Positions 36,383 through 45,523 of a stretch of 64,000 nt of DNA are shown here, piece by piece. The notes under the pieces are model-generated. The model worked only from the letters and a program-made list of their open reading frames with translations. It was not told where the DNA came from and did no database searches. The stretch spans positions 362,411-426,410 of the forward strand of contig CAVSIX010000007.1 of assembly GCA_963728195.1 (NCBI GenBank). Direction: 5' to 3'. This DNA comes from Sva-07 sp963728195. Its GTDB lineage: Bacteria; Actinomycetota; Acidimicrobiia; Acidimicrobiales; Ilumatobacteraceae. Made by a program: the position numbers and the translations under genes. Numbering within the stretch: position 1 is the first letter of the stretch; each line of letters starts with the position of its first letter.

Positions 36383-37282
36383 TCAGCCGCCGGCACGCTT
36401 CCTCGGGTCGGCCGGGAACGATCGCGCCTCGATCAACCGCGCCGAGATGCGTCGTGCTGCGTCGACGATCGGCTCGAGGTCGGCTCCGACGGCAGCGATC
36501 AATGATGCCTGGCTCACATCGGTGGCCTCCTCGAGCGCGGCCCGTGCAGCGCGACCGGCGTCGGTGAGAACGGCTCCCGTCGTCCAACCCCGTGCTTCGA
36601 GGCTCACGACGGCGGCGGCGAGCGCATCGGGACCGAACCCTCTCGTTGCGCTGTACTCGCCGATCCCGTAGCCCAACCACAGTTCGGTGAGCACGTTGGC
36701 CTCCACCGCATCGATGCCGGCGCCGACGAGGACGGCGAGGTGGCCGTCACCGCGGTGTTCGCGTACGAGTTCGGCGGCGCGCCACAGGCGTCCGGGCGGC
36801 GACGACGGCACCGGCAGCGAGCGCAGTCCGCCGAACAGCGGGCGCCCGAGCGCATCGAGGTCGTCGAGTGCGGCCAGCAGCGCGTCGGCGGTGGCCGCAC
36901 ACTCCGGATCCGTGGCGACGGAGGCGACGCTCGCCGCCGCACCCTCGGCCCGGGCCGCGAGGATGTCCTCGCGAGCGACGATGGCGCGGCCCGACTCGTA
37001 GACCGCTGCGATGAGGTCGGGATCGAACACGCCGAACGTCGAGGCGACGACCGCGGCGGTCGGTGTTCCGAGGCCGGCCGCCCGACCCCAGACGTAGCCC
37101 GGGAGGAAGTCGACGCCGAGTGCTGTCAGACGTTCACCGGCCGGGCGCGACCACCACCCCTGCGTGGCGATCGGTTCGAGCGCATCGCGCAACCGGCGCG
37201 CTGGGGTGGCCTCGACGTCGGGTTCGGCGACCGGTTCGGTGAGCGGCCGGAGGAAGATGGCGGCGATGTCGTCGTAGGTCAC
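36383..37282 (-). CDS. SCO6745/SalK-family protein
   Basis: A 299-residue protein matching the actinobacterial SCO6745/SalK group, helical proteins with a winged-helix-like C-terminus and unknown biochemical role. Typical stretches are LGVDFLPGYVWGRAAGLGTP, VASTFGVFDPDLI, LWRAAELVREHRGDGHLAVLVGAGIDAVEANVL and GWTTGAVLTDAGRAARAALEEATD. It starts at ATG 37282 and is divergent from the Gfo/Idh gene at 37372 over an 89-bp spacer. Often encoded beside metabolic enzymes; a sensory or regulatory role is a guess. Confidence 0.75.
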   Translation of the reverse strand: MTYDDIAAIFLRPLTEPVAEPDVEATPARRLRDALEPIATQGWWSRPAGERLTALGVDFLPGYVWGRAAGLGTPTAAVVASTFGVFDPDLIAAVYESGRAIVAREDILAARAEGAAASVASVATDPECAATADALLAALDDLDALGRPLFGGLRSLPVPSSPPGRLWRAAELVREHRGDGHLAVLVGAGIDAVEANVLTELWLGYGIGEYSATRGFGPDALAAAVVSLEARGWTTGAVLTDAGRAARAALEEATDVSQASLIAAVGADLEPIVDAARRISARLIEARSFPADPRKRAGG

Positions 37283-37371
37283 GGTGGCCAGTCTCCACGA
37301 CGGCGGGGTGGGAGGGTCAGCCGGAGCGGCTACCGATTAGCGTCGCGGTCGAATCGAACGGGGAGGAAGAT

Positions 37372-38550
37372 GTGGAAACGAATCCGGTGATCGGGACGCT
37401 CGGTCGACGGCTCCGGCTCGCGGTGATCGGAGGAGGGCCGGGCAGCTTCATCGGATCGATGCACCGAGCGGCTGCACGACTCGACGATCGCTACGAGATC
37501 GTCGCCGGTGTCCTGTCATCGGACCCGGCCAGATCGACGGCCGCCGCAGTGGCGCTCGGGATCGCTCCCGATCGCGCCGGAGCGACCGCCGAGGCACTGT
37601 TCGAGACGGAGGCGGCGCGCCCTGACGGCGCAGACGTCGTCGCCATCATGACGCCGAACGACAGCCACCATGCGTATGCGATCGGCGCATTGCGTCACGG
37701 TTTCGACGTGATCTGCGACAAGCCGATCACCAACACCCTGGCCGAAGCGGTCGATGTGCTGGCCACCGTCGAGGACACCGGGCTCGTCTTCTGTCTCACG
37801 CACAACTACACCGGCTACCCGATGGTCCGCCAGGCGCGCGCCATGGTCGCCGACGGCCTGCTGGGAACGATCCAGCTGATCCAGGTCGAGTACGTGCAGG
37901 GCGGCAAGGCGGGCGAACAGGATCCCGACCGCGACGGACCGTTGCCGTGGCGTTACGACCCCGTGCGTGGCGGGCCGTCGCTCGTCCTCGGCGACATCGG
38001 CACCCACGCCCACAACCTCGTGCGGTTCGTCACGGGCCTCGAGGTGGCCGCCGTCGCCGCCGACGTCGGCCACATCGTCGCCAACCGCCTCGTCGACGAC
38101 TACGCCGGTGCACTCCTGCGATTCGACAACGGTGCACGGGGATCGTTCTGGGTCACACAAGCCGCGGCCGGCGTCGAGAACGGCCTGCGCCTGCGGGTGT
38201 CGGGCACGAAGGGCACCCTGGAGTGGATGCAGGAGGTGCCGACACAGTTGACGTTCAAGCCATTGGGCGCACCCGCGGAGATCCGGACGCCCAACGGCCC
38301 TGGCACCTCGGCGCTCGCGAGACGGGCGAGCCGGATCGTCGCCGGCCACCCCGAAGGGTTCCACGAGGGCTTCGCGAACATCTACAGCGACGCCGCCGAG
38401 GCGATCGCTGCCCGGCGAGCCGGCGTCGAGCCCGACCCGTTGGCGCTCGTGTTCCCGAACGCGCTCGACGGTGTGCGCGGCGTCGCGTTCGTCGATGCAG
38501 CGATCACGTCGTCGGCGAACGACGGTGCATGGACGACCCTGTCGGCATGA
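37372..38550 (+). CDS. Gfo/Idh/MocA-family sugar oxidoreductase
   Basis: A 392-residue NAD(P)-dependent dehydrogenase. The Rossmann motif is AVIGGGPGSFIGSMH, a version with an extra Pro-Gly as in inositol dehydrogenase-like proteins; the catalytic motif is CDKPITN with Lys, followed by THNYTGYPMVRQAR and GDIGTHAHNLVRFVTGLE (catalytic His region). The start is GTG at 37372 with GGGAGGA upstream. Likely oxidises an inositol or hexose; it stands alone, divergent from the SalK-like gene, and is not part of the glycan operon. Confidence 0.85.
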   Translation: METNPVIGTLGRRLRLAVIGGGPGSFIGSMHRAAARLDDRYEIVAGVLSSDPARSTAAAVALGIAPDRAGATAEALFETEAARPDGADVVAIMTPNDSHHAYAIGALRHGFDVICDKPITNTLAEAVDVLATVEDTGLVFCLTHNYTGYPMVRQARAMVADGLLGTIQLIQVEYVQGGKAGEQDPDRDGPLPWRYDPVRGGPSLVLGDIGTHAHNLVRFVTGLEVAAVAADVGHIVANRLVDDYAGALLRFDNGARGSFWVTQAAAGVENGLRLRVSGTKGTLEWMQEVPTQLTFKPLGAPAEIRTPNGPGTSALARRASRIVAGHPEGFHEGFANIYSDAAEAIAARRAGVEPDPLALVFPNALDGVRGVAFVDAAITSSANDGAWTTLSA

Positions 38551-38607
38551 CCCAGTCGCGATCGGCGCCCGCGCGTCACCGCCGAGGAGCGTCGGCGGGC
38601 AGCTCTC

Positions 38608-39555
38608 TCAACGGTCGAGCAACTGCTCGCTGAGGTCCCACAGGCGCGCCGCGGTGTCGGCATCGGTGATGTGTGCTGCGACGCCGTTGCGGCCGATGTT
38701 GGCGCCCACCACTCCGACGCCACAGTCGGCGAGGTAGGCACCGTTGTGGTCGGCCAGGTCGGCCGACGTTGCCGCCCACACCTGCGTCGCCGCGCCCTGC
38801 GGAATCGACTTGAACTGCATGCCGCCGGATTCACCTGCCGCTTCGGCACGCTCCTTCGCTCGTTCGAGCATCTGCTGCATCAAGTCGTCGTCGAGGTGCC
38901 GTCCCAGGTTGGTCATGATCCCTCCGGGATGCACCGAGAACGACACCACCCCCTCGAGGCGCTTCGAGAGCGCGAGCGCATGCAGGGCGTTGGCCGACTT
39001 CGATCGGCCGTACGCGACCCAGGCGTCGTAGTCGGTTCGTTCGAAACCCGGATCGTCGAGATCGACGTCGGCGATGCCGTGTGCCGCCGACGACAGGATG
39101 ACGATGCGGGGATCGTCGCCGGCCAGGACCGCCGGCTCGAGGAGTCGCGTCAGTTCGAAGTGACCGAGGTGGTTCGTTCCGAACTGCATCTCGAAGCCGT
39201 TCGCGGTGTGGCCGAACGGACAGGCCATCACCCCGGCATTGTCGATCAGCACGTCGATCGGTCGACCGGATTCGAGGTAACGGGCCGCGAAGCCGCGGAT
39301 GCTGGCGAGATCGGCGAGGTCGACGGTGTCGAGCGACAGGTCGGCGTCGGGCACCACCGCACGGATGCGGTCGGCGGCGTCGGCGTTCTTCTGCGGGTCG
39401 CGGGCCAGCATCACGATGGATGCACCGTGCGCGGCGAGCGCTCTGGCCGACTCCTCTCCGAGTCCACTCGCCGCACCGGTGATCATGAACCGCCGGCCCG
39501 ACAGGTCGATGCCCTCCAAGACGTCGTCGGTGGTGGATTCGAAGGAGAAGGCCAT
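38608..39555 (-). CDS. Short-chain dehydrogenase/reductase (retinol/protochlorophyllide-reductase-like)
   Basis: A 315-residue classical SDR. It has TGAASGLGEESA for cofactor, DNAGVMACPF, the catalytic SSAAHG Ser and YGRSKSANALHALAL Tyr/Lys pair, and HPGGIMTNLGR, a pattern shared by WW-domain oxidoreductase and protochlorophyllide-reductase-like SDRs. The acidic/basic residues in LARDPQK suggest NADP. ATG at 39555 follows GGAGAAGG. Divergent from the PPOX-class gene at 39666. Substrate unknown. Confidence 0.85.
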   Translation of the reverse strand: MAFSFESTTDDVLEGIDLSGRRFMITGAASGLGEESARALAAHGASIVMLARDPQKNADAADRIRAVVPDADLSLDTVDLADLASIRGFAARYLESGRPIDVLIDNAGVMACPFGHTANGFEMQFGTNHLGHFELTRLLEPAVLAGDDPRIVILSSAAHGIADVDLDDPGFERTDYDAWVAYGRSKSANALHALALSKRLEGVVSFSVHPGGIMTNLGRHLDDDLMQQMLERAKERAEAAGESGGMQFKSIPQGAATQVWAATSADLADHNGAYLADCGVGVVGANIGRNGVAAHITDADTAARLWDLSEQLLDR

Positions 39556-39665
39556 GCGGTGACAGTAGGCATCGGCGTGACGACCACCATCACCCGGGCA
39601 CCCGGCCGTGGCTCCGACGTCGACGGGATGGGAATAGTGGGCCAGCGGCTGCGGTTCCGAACGGC

Positions 39666-40064
39666 ATGGCAACGATCCCCGACGGCTACGCCGACCTGCT
39701 CGACACGACCACCTTCTGGCACATCGCCACGATGGGACCCGATGGTGAGCTGCAGTCCAGTCCCGTCTGGGGCGGCTGGCGCGACGGCCACTTCGTGTTC
39801 TCCCTCACCAAGGGGCGCCAGAAGTACGAGAACCTCGTTCGCAACCCGACGATCGCCATCTCCGGGACGGACCCCGCCAACCCCTACCGCTACCTCGAGA
39901 TGCGTGGTGCCGTGGTCAGCATCGACGACGATTCGTCCAACCAGTTCATCGACTCGATGGCCAAGAAGTACATGGGCGCCGACGAGTACCCGTTCCACCA
40001 GCCCGGCGACGAGCGCGTGATCATGGTCGTCGAGGTGTCGCACACCACCCAGATGGGTGCCTGA
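39666..40064 (+). CDS. PPOX-class F420/FMN-dependent split-barrel oxidoreductase
   Basis: A 132-residue single-domain split beta-barrel protein of the Rv1155/Rv3369 type. Diagnostic pieces are TTTFWHIATMGPDG, SPVWGGWRDGHFVFSLTKGRQKYENLVRNP and RYLEMRGAVV. Such proteins bind F420 or FMN and reduce diverse substrates. Starts at ATG 39666. One of three members of this superfamily in the window (see 40099 and 48854). Confidence 0.85.
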   Translation: MATIPDGYADLLDTTTFWHIATMGPDGELQSSPVWGGWRDGHFVFSLTKGRQKYENLVRNPTIAISGTDPANPYRYLEMRGAVVSIDDDSSNQFIDSMAKKYMGADEYPFHQPGDERVIMVVEVSHTTQMGA

Positions 40065-40098
40065 CCGCACCGGCCCCCCGAACGCAGCCGGTCGGTCC

Positions 40099-40482
40099 TC
40101 AGCCCCCCGATGGACCGACCGGCTCGCAGTCGTTTCCGCACCCCGTCGCCGACCCGGTGAAGCCTGCGGGCGCGGGACGATGCAGCACCGCACCGGTCGG
40201 AGCGATTCGCACGGTCTCCTCCGCCGACACGCTGGCGTCGCCGTCGACGATCAGGCTGTAGCCACCCTCCTCGACCGGCGGATAGCACAGCGAGATCGAC
40301 GGGCGCACCGCTGCGTTGCGCGCCGTGCCCCGGCCGACCGCCATGACGAGTTCGTCGCCGTCCCAGTCCGGCGTGACCGCCACGATGTGCGGACGCAGGT
40401 CGTCGCGCACGGTGAGCAGGTACGCCCAGCCGTACCCACCGGTCGCTGCGGCGAGGTCGTCGATGGCCACCGGGATGCTCAT
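40099..40482 (-). CDS. PPOX-superfamily split-barrel protein, short
   Basis: A 127-residue protein with the split-barrel pattern (AYLLTVRDDLRPHIVAVTPDWDGDELVMAVGRGTARNAA, then SLCYPPVEEGGYSLIVDGDA). The C-terminal third is unusually rich in Gly/Pro/Cys (GSATGCGNDCEP) with two Cys near the end, not usual for the family. I chose ATG 40482; the frame stays open well beyond it, but that part is low-complexity glycine and not convincing. Convergent with the 39666 gene, 34 bp apart. Confidence 0.7.
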   Translation of the reverse strand: MSIPVAIDDLAAATGGYGWAYLLTVRDDLRPHIVAVTPDWDGDELVMAVGRGTARNAAVRPSISLCYPPVEEGGYSLIVDGDASVSAEETVRIAPTGAVLHRPAPAGFTGSATGCGNDCEPVGPSGG

Positions 40483-40592
40483 GCTCCGAGCGTACCCACC
40501 CCCGCCTCCCCCACGTTTGTGTTGCATTCCGGGTGGACCGGTCCACCAGAAACCGCACGCAAACGGGGTTGTTCTCAGCGGATGTTGGTTAA

Positions 40593-40613
40593 TCCCGATC
40601 GGTTTTGTCGGGA
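40593..40613. promoter_or_regulatory. Inverted repeat upstream of the peroxiredoxin gene (possible operator)
   Basis: TCCCGA at 40593-40598 and TCGGGA at 40608-40613 form a 6-bp dyad with a 9-bp spacer, in an AT-richer patch 64-84 bp before the peroxiredoxin start. Its size and position suit a dimeric regulator of an oxidative-stress gene, but no regulator is identified and the half-sites are short. Confidence 0.3.
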
Positions 40614-40676
40614 ATAGCGCTAGGGTCGGTGGACGTCCGTCCCGACCGGGATCCCCTTCCACGAGGAGCAAGCACC

Positions 40677-41312
40677 ATGACCGTCCGCCTCGGCGACATC
40701 GCCCCCGACTTCACCGCCCCCACCACCCAAGGGGACATCAGCTTCCACGAGTGGCTCGGCGACTCGTGGGGCGTACTGTTCAGCCATCCCAAGGACTTCA
40801 CTCCGGTCTGCACGACCGAGCTCGGTTACGTGGCGAAGATCAAGCCGGAGTTCGACAAGCGCAACGTCAAGGTGATCGGCCTGTCGGTCGACCCGGTCGA
40901 CAGCCACGTCCAGTGGGAAGGCGACATCGAGGAGACCCAGGGCACCGCGGTCAACTTCCCGATGATCGGTGACCCCGACCGCAAGGTCGCCGACCTGTAC
41001 GACATGATCCACGAGAACGCAAGCGACACGCTCACCGTCCGCTCGGTCTTCGTGATCGGCCCCGACAAGAAGGTCAAGCTGACGCTGACCTATCCGGCGT
41101 CGACCGGCCGCAACTTCGACGAGATCCTCCGCGTGATCGACAGCCTGCAGCTCACCGCCGACTACAAGGTGGCCACCCCGGCCAACTGGCACGACGGCGA
41201 GGACGTGATCATCGTGCCGGCGCTCTCCGACGACGAAGCCAAGGACCTGTTCCCCGCCGGCTGGGATCCGGTGAAGCCCTACCTGCGCATCACCAAGCAG
41301 CCCAACCGCTGA
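40677..41312 (+). CDS. 1-Cys peroxiredoxin (Prx6/AhpC-TSA family)
   Basis: Reduces peroxides in the cytosol. The 211-residue protein carries the peroxidatic Cys45 in KDFTPVCTTELG and lacks a second conserved resolving Cys. Other 1-Cys features are SVDPVDSHVQWEGDIEE, FPMIGDPDRKVADLYDM, RSVFVIGPDKKVKLTLTYPASTGRN and the C-terminal extension TPANWHDGEDVIIVPA. Length and layout fit Prx6 homologues. ATG 40677 follows GAGGAGC at 9 bp. A large hairpin lies right behind the stop. Confidence 0.93.
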   Translation: MTVRLGDIAPDFTAPTTQGDISFHEWLGDSWGVLFSHPKDFTPVCTTELGYVAKIKPEFDKRNVKVIGLSVDPVDSHVQWEGDIEETQGTAVNFPMIGDPDRKVADLYDMIHENASDTLTVRSVFVIGPDKKVKLTLTYPASTGRNFDEILRVIDSLQLTADYKVATPANWHDGEDVIIVPALSDDEAKDLFPAGWDPVKPYLRITKQPNR

Positions 41313-41330
41313 CCGCGATCCTCCTCACCG

Positions 41331-41370
41331 ACCGGACCGATCCGGATCGATCCGGACCGATCCGGACCGA
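41331..41370 (+). repeat. Short tandem decamer repeat (CCGATCCGGA)
   Basis: Between the peroxiredoxin stop and the hairpin the sequence repeats CCGATCCGGA, TCGATCCGGA, CCGATCCGGA and a partial fourth unit. Each decamer contains the palindrome TCCGGA. It may simply be a replication-slippage array; position just before a strong terminator is notable. Confidence 0.75.
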
Positions 41371-41418
41371 AATTTGCCTGGTTCGTCGCGCTCAGCGCGA
41401 CAAACCGGGCAAATTTCG
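41368..41418. terminator. Large near-perfect hairpin, bidirectional terminator
   Basis: A 51-nt inverted repeat with 24-nt arms and a TCA loop. The outer 11 bp (CGAAATTTGCC/GGCAAATTTCG) and inner 7 bp (GTCGCGC/GCGCGAC) pair exactly; only two positions between them are mismatched or wobble. It lies between the convergent peroxiredoxin (ending 41312) and NMN adenylyltransferase-like (ending 41429) genes, so it can stop both. The AT-rich base of the stem supplies T-runs on each strand. Confidence 0.8.
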
Positions 41419-41428
41419 GGTTGAAGCG

Positions 41429-41923
41429 TCAGAGCCAGTTGGCCTCGACCCAGGCACGGACGGGCGCTGCGAGGCGGTCGAGGTGGCGCGCGGGGTCCTC
41501 GCGGACCTGGGTGGCCGAGATCGGCACCGTCACGCGGTCGGCGTCGACGACGACGTGGTCGGCGCCGAACCGGCTCGCCAGTTCGACGACGTAGGCATCC
41601 GACGAGAACACGGCATGGGGCCCGGTGTCGTGCGGCCACATCTCGGTGAACAGCGCCATCCACCGAGCCCACAGTTCCTCGTCGTCGAAATCGGTGCCCA
41701 GCCGATGCCGGACCTCGATCACGGTCACGTCCGGATGCAACTCCGCCAGCCAGCGGGCGCGCAGCCCACCAGGGGCAGTGTCGCGATCCGGTGAGGTGTT
41801 GACGAACACGACGAGCTCCACGCAACGCTGTGCGGCCCAGTCGATCATGTGCGAGTGCCCGAGGTGGGGAGGGTCGAAGCGACCGACGATCAGCCCCGTC
41901 GCATGCGACGATCGGTCGGTCAT
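41429..41923 (-). CDS. Nicotinamide-nucleotide adenylyltransferase-like protein (NadR/NadM type)
   Basis: A 164-residue nucleotidylyltransferase. The family signature is complete: GRFDPPHLGHSHMI with the HxGH motif near the N-terminus, and ISATQVRED, the ISSTxxR equivalent, near the C-terminus. It most resembles the adenylyltransferase domain of NadR without the ribosylnicotinamide kinase domain. Expected to join NMN and ATP into NAD. It starts 14 bp after the stop of the cyclase-AAA gene, so they may share a transcript. Confidence 0.8.
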   Translation of the reverse strand: MTDRSSHATGLIVGRFDPPHLGHSHMIDWAAQRCVELVVFVNTSPDRDTAPGGLRARWLAELHPDVTVIEVRHRLGTDFDDEELWARWMALFTEMWPHDTGPHAVFSSDAYVVELASRFGADHVVVDADRVTVPISATQVREDPARHLDRLAAPVRAWVEANWL

Positions 41924-41936
41924 CGGTCCGCCGGTG

Positions 41937-44900
41937 TCACACCGGCTCGCCGGAGACGTCGACGACCAGCGTCGCGAGCAGTTCGGCCACGATCCGCCAG
42001 CCGGAGCCGAGATGGCCGACGTCTTGATGGCGTTCCTCGGACAACACCGCCGAGCGGGTCAGCGCCACCAGTTCACGAGCGACGACATCTCCAGAACCGG
42101 CGGCGACGGCCTGCACCCGTTCGAAACATTCGACCGCCGCCTCGCGGCTGCCGAGCTGCATCAGCGCTGCGGCGCCCGCCGTGCCGCCGATCACACGATC
42201 GAGGTAGCTCGCCCCTGGGTCTGCGGCGACGCACTCGGCATCGTCGAACGCGCCCGACGGGTCGGCCGTCATCGCCCGCGCGAGCGCTCGGACCGAGCAC
42301 AGGTACGGCGTCACGTTGACGACCTGCTCGAGCGAGCCCAGGGCGTCATCGGGACGACCGACCTGGCACAGCGCCAGAGCGAACGTGATGCGCGACTCCG
42401 AGCCGTCCGCGCCCATCTCCAACGACCGATCGAGCGCCTGCGCACTGATCACCTGCGCCCGCTCGCCGAGACCGAGATGCACCGCCGTGCCCGCCGCCGC
42501 CATCATCGGGAACGACAGGTTGCCGAACGAGTCGCTCATCGTGAGCAACTCCTCCACCCCGCGCTGGGCCTCGTGCGTGCGTCCGAGCGCCACGAGCGCG
42601 CGCATCCTCGGCGCCAACGCCTGGGCGACGCCGAACTTGTCGCCGATCTCGCGGAAGCTGCTGAGCGCTCGACGCGACAGCTCCTCCGCCTCGACGAAGT
42701 TCGACGACCACAGGCGGATGCCGGCGACCAGCGAGTCCATCATCGCGGGCGCCCACGGATCACCCAGCTCCATCGAGTCGCGGCGGACCTCGCCGGCGAG
42801 TGCCTCGGCCTCCTCGAACCGCCGCTGGTAGTACCGCACGTACGCCAGCAGCCCCATGGCCCAGCCGCGACCGAAGCGATCACCCAGCAGGTCGAACTCC
42901 TGAGCCGCCGTCAGGAGCCGCGTCTCGGCCAGATCAGCGTCGCCGGACAGGAACGCCACCCACGCCTGATGCTGGCGAACCCAGGCTCGGCCGCGCAGGT
43001 CGCGCATCCGCTCGGTGAGCGCTTCGGCCTCACCGAGCAACCACTCGGCCTCGCTCAGCGACCCGCCGAACACCTCGGCGAGACCGCGTTCACGCAACGA
43101 CGACGCGAGTTCGGTGTCGTCCTCCAGTTCCCGGAAGATGTCGACGCTCGCACCGAGTTCGCGGCGGGCACCGGCGAGGTCGCCGTCGCGTTGGTGCAAG
43201 ACGCCGAGGAGCCGGCGAGCGATGCCCTCCTGACGCCGGTCGCCGGCCGCGGCGGCGGCGTCGAGGGCATCCTCGGCGTCGGCGCGAGCTGCGGCAACCA
43301 CCCGGCGCTCGGCCTGCGCTTGTGCACGCAACAGCAGCAACTCGCGAGCGATGGCGGGATCGCTCGGGCCGAGGTCGAGCGCACGCGTCGCCTGACGACG
43401 CACCTGGTTGAACGCTCCGACGTCCATCGAGCGCTTGGCCGCTTCGAACAGCAAGCCGACCGCCCGGTCGGCGATGTCGACGGGAACGCCCGGAACCGGA
43501 CCGATCTCGGCGGCCAGCTCGGCGGCGCAGGCGGCATGGTGCGCCACCTGGTCGATCGGCACGCGCGGATCCCGGCTCATCACCGCCGCCGTGCCGCCGT
43601 GGCGTTGCGCCCGCACCAGCTTGGTGAGGGTCTGATAGGCGACGTCACGTACGACATCGCTACGGAACCGCCAACCGGAGTGATCGACCTCGAGCAGGCC
43701 GTGTTGGTTGAGCGCGTCGACGTCGGCGGGGTCGAAGGCCTGGCCCATCTCGACCGCGAACTTCTCCAACGATTCGACGAGTCCCGAGGTTCCGAGCACC
43801 GCCGCATTGTCGATGATCGATCGCTCGGCCGGCGCGAGTTGGTCGAGACGCGCCGAGATCAGCGCCCGCAGAGAACCTGGCAGCGCCGTGCTCGTCGGGT
43901 TGGCCTTCGCGAGCTCGGCGAGTTCGATCAGGAACAGCGGATTGCCGCCACTGCGTTCGAAGAGCCTGGCGACGAATGCCTCGCTCGCCGACGGTCCGAG
44001 CACGGCGCCGACCAGGCGCGAGGCCTCGTCACGCGTCAGCGGGTCGAGTGGCATGCGCACCGTGACCGGGTGGTCGCTGACGGGCGGCCAGTCGATCTCG
44101 GCGTCGTCGCGTTGGGCGGTGATGATCAGCAACGGGCGGTCGACCAGCGACCGTGCGACGCGCTGCAGCAACTCGATGATCAGCACGTCCGCCCACTGCA
44201 GATCGTCGATCCACAGCACGACGGGCCCCGTCCTGGTGCGCCGTCGAAGCCCCTCGACGATCAGGGCGAACAGGATCTCTCGGGCCTGTGCCGGTTGGAC
44301 GTCGTCGAGCTCGGAGGGGTGTCCGAGCAGGTGTAACACGCCCTCGACGAAACGGTCGAGCACGGGATCGTCGGCCTCGAACCCGTACAGCTCGACGCCT
44401 TTGGCCCGGCTGATCTCGCGCAGGAGATGCGGAGGTGCCTCTTGATCGAGTTCGAGGCGACGGAACAGCGCAGTCGCGACCGGCGCCCAGACGTTGGTCT
44501 CACCGTACGGCGCGCAGGCCCCCGAGAAGATCGTGACCGCCCGGCTGGGAAAGGCGTCGAGCGCTTCGGACACGAGGCGGGTCTTGCCGGCGCCGGCCTC
44601 GCCGGTGACCGACACGATCGCGCTGCGGCCGTTCGCCACCATGGCCATGATGGACGCGAGCAGCTCCCACTGCGTGGAGCGTCCGACGAAGGGCACGTCG
44701 TGGAACCGGGGCCCGATCGTCGGCACCCGGCGTTGGCGACCGAGCACCCGCCACACCCGTTCGGCCTGCACGCGCCCACGGACCTCGATCGAATCGACGG
44801 GCTCACGCAGGATCTCCTCGGAGGCGAGCGAAGCGGTCGAGTCACCGATCAGGATGCCACCCGGTTGCGCCAACCCCTGCAACCGCGAGGCCACGTTGAC

Positions 44901-45374
44901 GACGTCACCCATCGCTGTGTACTCCGTCGTGCCGGACACGTTGCCGACGACCACCTCGCCGGTGTTGACCCCGATGCGCAACTGGAGGGGCACGTCGAGA
45001 TCCGGCTGCTCGGCGACGAAACGAGCGAGTGATTCGTGCATCTGGATGGCTGCGCGGATCGCGCGGTCGGCGTCGTCTTCGTGTGCGACCGGCGCACCGA
45101 ACAGCGCGAGGATGCCGTCGCCGAGGACCTTGTCCACGCGGCCGCCGAACGCCGAGATGTCGGCGATCAGGCGCTCGAAGCTGGCGTCGATCAGTCGCTT
45201 GACGCGCTCGGGATCGAGATGTTCCGACAAGGCGGTGTAGCCCACCAGATCTGCGAAGACAACGGTGACGAACCGCCGCTCTTCGGCGACGGAGGGTGCG
45301 ACCTCGTGGCCGCACGCAGGGCAGAAGCGTGCGCCATCGGGCAGCGGTGCGTCGCAGGACGCGCAAGTGGGCAT
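41937..45374 (-). CDS. Multidomain signalling protein: zinc ribbon, class III cyclase, AAA ATPase, TPR array
   Basis: A 1145-residue cytoplasmic protein. A zinc ribbon (CASC...CPAC, residues 3-24) is followed by a class III nucleotide cyclase (about 30-215) with both metal Asp regions (VVFADLVGYTALS and KVLGDGILALFG) and the EYTAMGDVVNVASRL helix, so an active adenylyl cyclase is plausible. Then comes an AAA/STAND ATPase (about 240-600) with Walker A GEAGAGKTRLV and Walker B VVLWIDDLQWAD, and about 500 residues of TPR-like helices. This is the actinobacterial cyclase/AAA/LuxR-like architecture without the terminal HTH. Signal and output are unknown. The start at 45374 has a poor ribosome site but places the zinc ribbon right at the N-terminus. 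Confidence 0.88.
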   Translation of the reverse strand: MPTCASCDAPLPDGARFCPACGHEVAPSVAEERRFVTVVFADLVGYTALSEHLDPERVKRLIDASFERLIADISAFGGRVDKVLGDGILALFGAPVAHEDDADRAIRAAIQMHESLARFVAEQPDLDVPLQLRIGVNTGEVVVGNVSGTTEYTAMGDVVNVASRLQGLAQPGGILIGDSTASLASEEILREPVDSIEVRGRVQAERVWRVLGRQRRVPTIGPRFHDVPFVGRSTQWELLASIMAMVANGRSAIVSVTGEAGAGKTRLVSEALDAFPSRAVTIFSGACAPYGETNVWAPVATALFRRLELDQEAPPHLLREISRAKGVELYGFEADDPVLDRFVEGVLHLLGHPSELDDVQPAQAREILFALIVEGLRRRTRTGPVVLWIDDLQWADVLIIELLQRVARSLVDRPLLIITAQRDDAEIDWPPVSDHPVTVRMPLDPLTRDEASRLVGAVLGPSASEAFVARLFERSGGNPLFLIELAELAKANPTSTALPGSLRALISARLDQLAPAERSIIDNAAVLGTSGLVESLEKFAVEMGQAFDPADVDALNQHGLLEVDHSGWRFRSDVVRDVAYQTLTKLVRAQRHGGTAAVMSRDPRVPIDQVAHHAACAAELAAEIGPVPGVPVDIADRAVGLLFEAAKRSMDVGAFNQVRRQATRALDLGPSDPAIARELLLLRAQAQAERRVVAAARADAEDALDAAAAAGDRRQEGIARRLLGVLHQRDGDLAGARRELGASVDIFRELEDDTELASSLRERGLAEVFGGSLSEAEWLLGEAEALTERMRDLRGRAWVRQHQAWVAFLSGDADLAETRLLTAAQEFDLLGDRFGRGWAMGLLAYVRYYQRRFEEAEALAGEVRRDSMELGDPWAPAMMDSLVAGIRLWSSNFVEAEELSRRALSSFREIGDKFGVAQALAPRMRALVALGRTHEAQRGVEELLTMSDSFGNLSFPMMAAAGTAVHLGLGERAQVISAQALDRSLEMGADGSESRITFALALCQVGRPDDALGSLEQVVNVTPYLCSVRALARAMTADPSGAFDDAECVAADPGASYLDRVIGGTAGAAALMQLGSREAAVECFERVQAVAAGSGDVVARELVALTRSAVLSEERHQDVGHLGSGWRIVAELLATLVVDVSGEPV

Positions 45375-45523
45375 CAACCGACGATCGTACGGCACCCCCG
45401 CCCTCGGGCGGACCACCGCCCCAATCGGCATGTCCGCAGAGATTCGGCCGGGTCGACCTGCTTGTACACGATCGCGCGGAAGTGGGGATGCGAAGTCGGC
45501 GCTGTTGCAGTAGACCTGTCACC

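Noticed and set aside
41625..44336. 900-residue plus-strand frame opposite the cyclase-AAA gene
   Set aside because: Antisense shadow; the minus strand has clear zinc ribbon, cyclase and AAA motifs.
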